DNA from: Agrostemma githago
Taxonomy: Eukaryota > Streptophyta > Magnoliopsida > Caryophyllales > Caryophyllaceae
Direction: 5' to 3'
Length of the DNA: 64,000 nt
NCBI GenBank assembly: GCA_958450325.1
Contig: OY288243.1
Location: forward strand, 38,290,878-38,354,877
Under the pieces are notes generated by a model, which worked only from the letters and a program-made list of their open reading frames with translations, was not told the DNA's origin and did no database searches. Made by a program: the position numbers and the translations under genes. Shown in pieces: positions 56,611 to 64,000 of the stretch. Position 1 is the stretch's first letter, and the number at the start of each line of letters is the position of its first letter.

Positions 56611-58750
56611 TATTATATTAATTAATGAGAAATTAAAAAAATTTCTTAAATGGAAAGAGGGAATAAAATCAAACTCACCCCAATAACGAAAGTGGGAATA
56701 AATAAGCAATCAGATGGAGTATACAATATTTTTTATTACATGGAGCATATGTTATTCTTATACTTTCAAAGTCTCAATTTTCTATTTAAAACATACATAT
56801 GAATTAATATTAACAATTGATTACTCATATGAGTAATATAATCTTAAATTGTTTGATAGCACATTTAAAAAAAATACACTAATTTTATGTTTTTTTAAAT
56901 TGAAGAGAGATCATAATTGTAAGTTATATTTCACTGTGTCTATATATGTATATAGATCATAATTGTACGTTATATACACGTTATATACTCTTGGAGTACA
57001 CATCATTATACTATTAAGGGTACTCTAATATTATTACCCTTTAAAAATTATACTGTCAAAGATACTCAGAAATACACAATTACTCTAAAAAATCATTAAT
57101 ATTATTAGTGTTTGTAAACTCTAATAAAATTCGGAATTTATGGCAAAATAATACGGAAAATTGCATGCGTATTGATATGTAGCATAATTATATGGATACT
57201 ATATATTACACATCTTAGACAAAATTACTGGAAATTGATATGTAGCATAAGTATCGATATTATATGAAACTTGATATGGAATGAAATATAACGTGATATA
57301 ATAATTATGTCATATATATGGATTGTTGATAAAATTTATGGAATAATATATGGAAAATAATATAGATGCATATTATAAGAAATTTATGCACTATATATGG
57401 AGTTTATGCATTACATGATGTGATAATTATTATGCCATAAATTCCATCATGTAATCATATTATATCACGTTCACAACCGTCTTAATTACCAACAATTAAA
57501 TGATCACCGCCTTAATTAGATAACGTGATATAACATTTGTTATTTATAATAAAAATAGAATAGCTCATAGAGATAAGTCAAACAATAAAAAAACGTGATA
57601 TGACCCAATTAAGAGGAACCCAATAAGTGGTCAAACAAAGTAGGCGGGAAAGCTTATTAGTTTTGTTATTTGGTTAGTGGAAAGGAGATGATATATAGAA
57701 TAAAATATATCATACTGTTAAATATATACCAATTAATTACATATGATTATATATGATAGTATACCAATCAATTAATTAGTATTCTATATTCTATATGATA
57801 TATATATAATACTAAGGTACGTGTTGTATAGCAATCAATTATATATGATTATATATGATAGTATAAAATTAAAAAAGTCTATCAAAATCAATAACACAAA
57901 TCCTGTCAGTTATACAAAATCAAAAGATTGATCGTCTTCTACAATTAAAAGATTGATTTTAAATAAAAAAAGATATACAATTATATCGTATAGAACTAAT
58001 TATTATAATATCTTCTAGTATAGACTCAATTAACCAAAATGTCATTTCTAGTATATTATTACACTCTAAATATTATACTGTCAAAGATACTCATAAATAC
58101 AATTATCGGTATTACATGAAACTTGATATGAGATGAAATATAATGTGATATAATAATTATGGCATATATATAGAATGCCGTAAAATTATGATATATTTAG
58201 CATATATTTAGCCTTACGTATACTGTTAAATATATGATAATATATATAAAATTAGATTGTATTGTCAATTAATAAATCAATTAATTAGTATGATATATAG
58301 AAAAAGATTTATACTATTTTATGGTATAACATAAATTGTAGGATCTTTTAAACATATAGCTATTGATTGCAGTTAACATGCATGAGTAATTTAGATATAA
58401 GCCCAACCAATATATATTAAATAATCCAAATGTAAGCTCATATGGTAGGCCCATATGTTAGTAGGCGGGAAAATTTGAAGATTTGTTATTTGGTTAGTGG
58501 AAAGGGGGATTCTATATTCTATATGAGTATATATGAGTATATATTATACTCCGTATATGATAGTATCCAATTAAAAAAGTCTATCTAAACCAATCACACA
58601 AATCCTGTCAGTTATATACAAATTCAAAAGATTGATCGTCTTCTATAATTAAAAGATTTATTTTAAATAAAACATATATACAATTATATCGTGTAGAACT
58701 AATTATAATAATATCTTCTAGTATAGACTCAATTAACCAAAATTTCATTT
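56611..58750. repeat. AT-rich Helitron-related region with internal duplications
   Basis: No gene. Segment 57640-58065 is similar to 58460-58765 (both have GTAGGCGGGAAA, TTGTTATTTGGTTAGTGGAAA, AATCCTGTCAGTTAT, GATTGATCGTCTTCT). Segment 57030-57320 is similar to 58062-58180. CTTCTAGTATAGACTCAATTAACC occurs at about 58013 and 58723. This looks like repeated or tandem insertion of related Helitron ends. Confidence 0.6.
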
Positions 58751-58780
58751 CTAGTATAGACCCCGTGCATGTATGCACGG
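58751..58780 (-). other. 3' terminus of a fourth Helitron
   Basis: CTAG at 58751-58754, spacer, then CCGTGCATGTATGCACGG (58763-58780), a clean hairpin. The flanking plus-strand base is T rather than A, so the usual host T after CTAG is not seen; the flank may be another Helitron copy. Confidence 0.55.
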
Positions 58781-59090
58781 TATTTATAGAAATTTATATA
58801 TTTTTAGTTAATTATTTATACAAAATGGATTTTAATTAACAATCTGATAATTTTCATTTTTTTCTATCTTTGTTTTTGGATATAATAAAATAATTTGAAA
58901 TTGTATAATTAATCAAAATAACGACCTCGACTAATATCATGAAATATGTAGTCCAAAAAATTATTATTACAATCATTTCTCGTTTAAATATTTTTTATTA
59001 TAAAATATGAATAAATTGTGAAATGTATATTCACTTTAAATTTATTTTTAAATAGAGTATATAATTTTCTATTCTTGATGTTTAGATGTA

Positions 59091-59180
59091 CTCACTCCGT
59101 CTCGTTTGTTTGTTTGCCTTTAATTAAAATACTACTCACAATAAATATAAAAGACAAACAAATGAATGGAACGGAGAGAG
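59091..59180. mobile_element. Stowaway-like MITE (90 bp)
   Basis: CTCACTCCGTCTCGTTTGTT at the left end is mirrored by ACAAATGAATGGAACGGAGAG at the right. TA flanks both sides (59089-59090, 59181-59182). Length and ends match small Stowaway derivatives. Confidence 0.75.
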
Positions 59181-59721
59181 TAGTTATTCTCTATGATCTC
59201 AGTATATATCATTTGTTCATAAAAGTTCATAGTTGTTGTTCTAGATTCAAGCAACTATATTTCTGCAATTTATTTTCAACGATACACCCATAATTAGTTT
59301 TTAAATACGTAACTTGTAAATATTCTTTATATGATATGATTCATAATTGAGTGTGATTCTTTTCTTATTTGTTATATTGATTTTATCCAGATTAAGTGCT
59401 TAAAATTCATTCGGGAAAAAGTTTTAAGAATTTTTATTCTCTTTGTAGCTAATAAAGGATTACAATATTTAATTACAGTGCTATATCAGTTATGATTATT
59501 ACAAAAATAAAATGTATTTCCGTTGGTATTCATATAGTGAAGTTTTAAACAAACATATTTTAGTTTGAGGATTGATTAATAATGAATAATTTGGTTATGT
59601 TTTCGTTAATTAATACGGAGTAATTTAATACTGTAGAAACAGATTATTTTCTTAATTTTTCTTAATTAAATTGTTGGAGTGTATAGCTTTAGGATTAATT
59701 TAGTGATAATTGAAACAATGA

Positions 59722-59800
59722 GATATTGTGGTGTAGTGGTAGAGAATAAGTACAACATATCTAAGGTCAAAGGATCGATTCGCATATAACTCATATAACG
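59722..59800 (+). other. tRNA-like segment (SINE head or tRNA relic)
   Basis: TGGTGTAGTGG (59729-59739) matches the RNA polymerase III A box, and GGATCGATTCG (59772-59782) is a B box with two changes, at tRNA-like spacing. No full cloverleaf is evident and an A-tail is not clear. A tRNA-derived SINE head is the likeliest reading. Confidence 0.35.
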
Positions 59801-60967
59801 CATATAACGACGACAAAAATAATTAACGTGACAGCAGCAAAGGAAGTGAAATTACGGAAAAAAAATGAGAAAGAATAAAAAGGGCAGAACGAAGAAGAGA
59901 TTAAAACGGACAGCAGGACAAAACGTAAACAATAGTTACAACGCAACACACAACAAAGCAGCTGGAATGCGATACTCGACAGGAAGAGGAAGAAAACCAA
60001 CAGCAGCGAGTAGAAAACCGAGAAAATGAAGAAGGAAGAAGGAGAAGAAGGACGAAGAACAGAACAACAACGCGGAAAGAACTGAGAACGGGAAAACAAA
60101 ATGAACAGAATAGCGGCAAGTCGTGATTAACAGAAATAACAACAAGAAGGAAGCAACAGGCAGAAATTGATATGAGAAGAACAACAAGAAGAAGAAGAAG
60201 AAAAAAAACGCAGCAGACTGAAGGAGAAGAAAGAGGCATCAGTACACCAATAACAGTAGCAGTAATGACGAGTGACGACATCAAAAATGCGACACCAGCA
60301 GCGATGCAGCACAGAAACAACAGCAGCAGAAATAACCGCGCACAACAGCCGATAGCAAGAGGAGAATGACAAAAAGCACAGCGAGGATAGCAGAAGATTA
60401 ATGCAATAGCAGTACAACAAAAAAAGGAGAAGAAGAAGAACGGAAAAGAAGAAGTAACATACAAAAGATCAGCAGTAGTAGCAACGCACAAACACAGCAT
60501 TAACAAGACTTAATAGTAGTAGAACGCAGCAGCAAAACAGCAGACAAAAAAAGAAAAGAAAAAGAAAAGAAGAACACGAGTAACTAAGAGGGAAAAGGGC
60601 CCGAAATTACCTACCCGAATCGGGCTTAAAAACAGACAGCAACAGCGCAAGGGAAGCCACGAAACAGAGGACGGAAAAAGGGCAGGGGAACAACTGGCGA
60701 CGGGAAAGCTGATTGGAGCGCGAAAACATGAAGGTAGAAAGAAGGTGATGGGTGATCAATGAATGACAGATGAGAGGCGGATGATTCAAGGGGTTGAAGA
60801 GGAGGAACGAAAATGAAGAAGAAGGGGAAGAGCAGGTAAGGGAAACGGTGGTAAGAATAAGAGCAAGGGAATGCGTTGAATATGAAGACAAAATAGTGGA
60901 GCGGTGGAGAGAATGAAGAGGCAAAGAGGTGAACGTTATAAGAGGGAAGGGGAAAAGAACATTAGCA
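59801..60967. other. Strongly purine-rich strand, part of the LTR
   Basis: About 1.1 kb with a marked A/G bias on the plus strand (runs of GAAGAAGAAG, GGAGAAGAAG, AACAGCAGCAG). Long minus-strand ORFs here (for example 60506-59901) are Ser/Cys/Phe/Leu-rich products of the bias and are not called as genes. It lies inside the Tekay-like LTR 2 and is absent from LTR 1. Confidence 0.5.
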
Positions 60968-61547
60968 CAAGTGGGATGAATCATCACACTAAATGAATCG
61001 ATTTCGAAATACGAATTAAACGAATTCCGTAACGAAGAGTTGACTGACCCATGAATCGGATTAAAATGAGTTAATAAAATTAATAAATAATCGGGCTGAC
61101 AAATAAAATGAGTAAATCAAATTATTCGAGACGAAAACGAGGCTTATAGAAATAAATAGTTAGACGTTGAAATAGTATTTCCCAAAAAATAATAAATCTT
61201 CGATAAAGTGAATTAAATTGATTTCTCGAGGAAAGAAAATAAATATTTTGATGAAATTTAAAATAAATGATCTTTGAGCCGAAAATAAAAATTCGAGCTT
61301 AAATATAAGTAAATAAAAGAATTTAGAATTTAAATCGCCGAAATAGACTTTTGATAAGAATTAAATTAAATGTATAGAATGAATCGAAGCATAAATAAAA
61401 AAATATGTTTTAAATATAAGAAGAGTTCAAAACTATTAAACGATAAATTTGTTTTATAATAATTTTGAGAATTACAAGTTAAATTGTAAAAATAAAAATA
61501 CGAACATAATTTTAAAGTAATTTAATTTATAAATTCGGGGTGTTACA

Positions 61548-64000
61548 ATCTTCCCCACTAAAAAAAAGTTTCGTCCTCGAAACTATCAAAAACATAGTAA
61601 TAGGATGGAAAACAAGGTTATATTAGTTGAACAAAAGGAGAATGCTTAACTCGCATCACAATCTCGATTTTAAATAATTTTTTTTACAGCCTCAAACGTA
61701 CTATGAAATGAAAATCGAAGACAAAATTTATTCTAAGATGAGTTGGGTTCAGTTATCCAAGTTTAAAATCATTTAAATTAATAAAATTGCAAGCTAAAAA
61801 TTATTCGATGAAATAATGACGATAAATAATACTTGTAAACGAACTCGAGGGGAAGAGTTCCCAAATATTTTCAAAGCGACAGTGAAACGGTTTGATTAAG
61901 AAATTCAACAATACTTTTTTGTAAGACCAAACAAAAATTTGAGAAATGAAATTTTGTAGTTAGTAAATAAAAATCGACCTAGTCGTAAAACATTTTCAAT
62001 AACAGATTTAAAGTCTATCGAAAATAAAACAAAAACTTGGACATACGATGTTTTAAAAAAATGTTAGATCGTTTAACATAATAATCTTATAGAAATCAAA
62101 ATATTAGCAAGTATGAATGTTTACGTAAAATTAAAACACGCTTGAAAATAGAAATTTGAAACAATTTCGAAATACTTTAAAATAAATTATTAAGGCATTC
62201 TGAAACAGGATTAAATATAGGTTATTAACCAAAAACAAAACAAAAACGAAGTACAAAGTTTTGAAATTTATAACTCAAAATGTTAAAATTTCACGATAGC
62301 CCAAAATTTTAAATTAGTCAAAACTTTTCATAACAAAGGTTCGGGAAAATGGTAAACGGATAAATAGAGTCAGAGTCAACGACAAATCGAAACAAAAATT
62401 TTCAAACCCGATAAAGAAGTCAAAGGGGTTGGTCGAAGAAGAAGTAGCAGGATTTAAGAAAAGCTAAGGGGAGGAATGAGATTGAAAGTCAAACGGAGAT
62501 CTCAAGGAAAAACAGAAGAAGTTAACCATCTCGAGATTCCGGTACGACAGCCACAACACGGGTTCCTAATTTCCATCAAATACGTTAAGTCCACTATTAG
62601 GCGCTAGGTGGTAGTACTCAGTCACAATCTCCAAAAATGTCTCACGTGACTATCTAACCGACACGATACTAATCCACAAATGCTTTAAATTCTAAACTCA
62701 TAAATTAAAATTCCAGCGGTCATCAAAACACACCCAACTCGCAATCGATAAGGTTCCTAAATCAAAAGCTCCTAAAGTTTGAACTCGAGGTATATTCCAA
62801 ATTTCTCGAGTAAGGATCACTAAACAAGATCCACCAATTTAGCAATGTTCGGGCACAAAATCCTCAAAAATGATCACCAACATATTTATAATGACACAAG
62901 TACAGAAGTTGGGGAAAGTATAACAAATCCTCAAACACGCTCAAACCTATAGGTAATGGCGCAAACACACACATCTTCAAACACGTCATTGGGCTAAGGT
63001 TTCAAAAAATTCCACCAAATTTCATATTATATCAGCGAAACCACCAAATTATTTATTAACTCAACGAAGCCCCAATCTCGTTGGTCAAAGAGTTCTGAAC
63101 GTAAATTATTCCATTAAAATGATTGGCATAAAAGTACTCCTCAAAACAACACAATAAGCCCAAATTATGAATGTGCAAGACATTTCTCTTCTTCAACGTC
63201 AAAAATAATTCATCCAAGTTAGATCACTCAACTCCAAAGCTCATAGGTTTCAACCTTAAACAACGATTAACGATCTAATTCCTTAAGAAACACGGGTAAT
63301 CTATGTCAACCAAAATTTCTAACAACATTAATGAAAACCTTCAATAGTACCACAACACTTAGACCAACACTTAAAACAATACTCTATGATCCCGAATATT
63401 TGCGATGCATCCATCCAATACGCATCAGGTAAGAATCCTAAAGTAATATTATCAGTTACACTTAATTCAGCTCTAGGTTAGGTACTAGGCGTCCACCAAA
63501 TATAATATACTCTTACTACTCCAAAAGATTATTCAAGTCTAAGTACTCCAAAATAATCAAAGTAACCTATAACCCAAAGTTCAGTGTCTAAAGTATCAAC
63601 CTAATTCCATTAATGTAAGTAATACCATTCAACTCAATCCTTGAAAATTTCTTACTTGCTTAAGAAATATGGTACAACTCACAATCCTCAAACCATAGGT
63701 AACAAGGGTTTACTAAACCTCAAACATCTATAACACGAGCTCACTTAAGACAAGATCTGGTCTAACCAAAGAATCTCAAGAGAAAGATGGTAGAATAGAA
63801 AAATAGAACAAGGATTCAGCACGCGAATGAAGATGAGAATATAAAAGAGAAGAATTGGAAGAAGTAGAGGAAGTAAGAAAAGAATCGATGATCCTAAATA
63901 ACTATAATCTAAAACGAGAAGGGAAAGTTTGGACATCTAAGGTTCACGGGGGAACCAAAAGGATTACTTCATCTTCTTCTAGAGGAACGAGCACGTACTG
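61548..64000 (-). mobile_element. Non-coding internal region, copy 2 (runs off the window)
   Basis: Near-identical to 43029-45474 over its whole length, including the SFEDETFF remnant. It shows that a second internal unit follows LTR 2 in tandem. Confidence 0.9.

Larger units (their letters stand above)
58781..59800. other. AT-rich region with one MITE and a tRNA-like segment
   Basis: Probably the body of the Helitron ending at 58751. The only ORF (59018-59293, plus) spans the MITE and shows no family features. Confidence 0.35.
45862..61547 (-). repeat. Tekay-like LTR 2, split by nested insertions
   Basis: The left part 45862-47884 and right part from about 59.8 kb to 61547 are LTR. Between them lie Helitron sequence (from 47885) and a gypsy element (48075-56610). 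Sequence at 47061-47884 and about 59800-60967 is absent from LTR 1. Around 47690-47760 the minus strand resembles an LTR transcript leader (GGCAAGTACGTGATCGC). Confidence 0.65.
41219..64000 (-). mobile_element. Tandem Tekay-like non-autonomous LTR array
   Basis: Order on the plus strand: LTR (41219-43028), internal (43029-45861), LTR (45862-61547, with insertions), internal again (61548 to the window end). The LTRs start TGTAACACCCC (minus sense). A TTGGTATCAGAGC primer site follows, and the SFEDETFF peptide remnant lies before the PPT. These are marks of Tekay/Del chromoviruses. No gag or pol frame is left. Confidence 0.7.

Noticed and set aside
59901..60506. 201-aa minus-strand ORF rich in Ser, Cys, Phe and Leu
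   Set aside because: Product of the purine/pyrimidine strand bias; overlapping frames look the same.

Overview
This window is repeat-rich nuclear DNA from a flowering plant. I find no convincing host gene. Everything recognisable is a transposable element or its cargo, and many elements are nested. The families seen are plant-type Helitrons with spliced genes, Tat-lineage Ty3/gypsy, a Tekay-like chromovirus derivative, a Copia-type primer site and Stowaway-like MITEs. A eudicot with a large genome is likely. Caryophyllales (for example Silene, where Retand elements with antisense ORFs are known) is a low-confidence guess.

Layout. 1-1141: the 5' end (LTR, primer binding site, start of gag) of a minus-strand Tat-like gypsy element that runs off the left edge. 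1483-20901: two apparently nested minus-strand Helitrons. The inner one (3255-17111) carries a broken Rep/helicase gene and a broken multi-exon RPA-like gene. It also carries two intact plus-strand ORFs (4192-4677, 5449-5991) that resemble the XS domain of SGS3/IDN2-type RNA-silencing proteins. The outer arms (1483-3254 and 17112-20901) look non-autonomous and hold possible captured exon fragments. 21764-25419: a Copia-type element without coding capacity, cut by the next insertion.

25420-38825: a degenerate Tat/Retand-like gypsy element on the minus strand. It has gag, protease, RT, RNase H and integrase with at least seven breaks. At the other end, in antisense, lies an extra gene with its own TATA box, one intron and a polyadenylation signal. 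38826-41218: an inverted LTR of the same broad family. Its promoter region and the 3' LTR of the main element both carry many copies of the palindrome CACTCGATCGAGTG.

41219-64000: a tandem LTR-internal-LTR-internal array of a non-autonomous Tekay-like element. Its second LTR (45862-61547) is split by Helitron sequence (3' termini at 47885 and 58751). That sequence is in turn split by a second non-autonomous gypsy element (48075-56610). A MITE and a tRNA-like segment lie near its right side.

The most unusual content is the Helitron with two uninterrupted XS-like ORFs beside ruined transposition genes. Next is the palindrome-studded promoter of the gypsy family, with the same palindromes filling the intron of its antisense gene. 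All domain calls come from reading the translations by eye; no database search was run.
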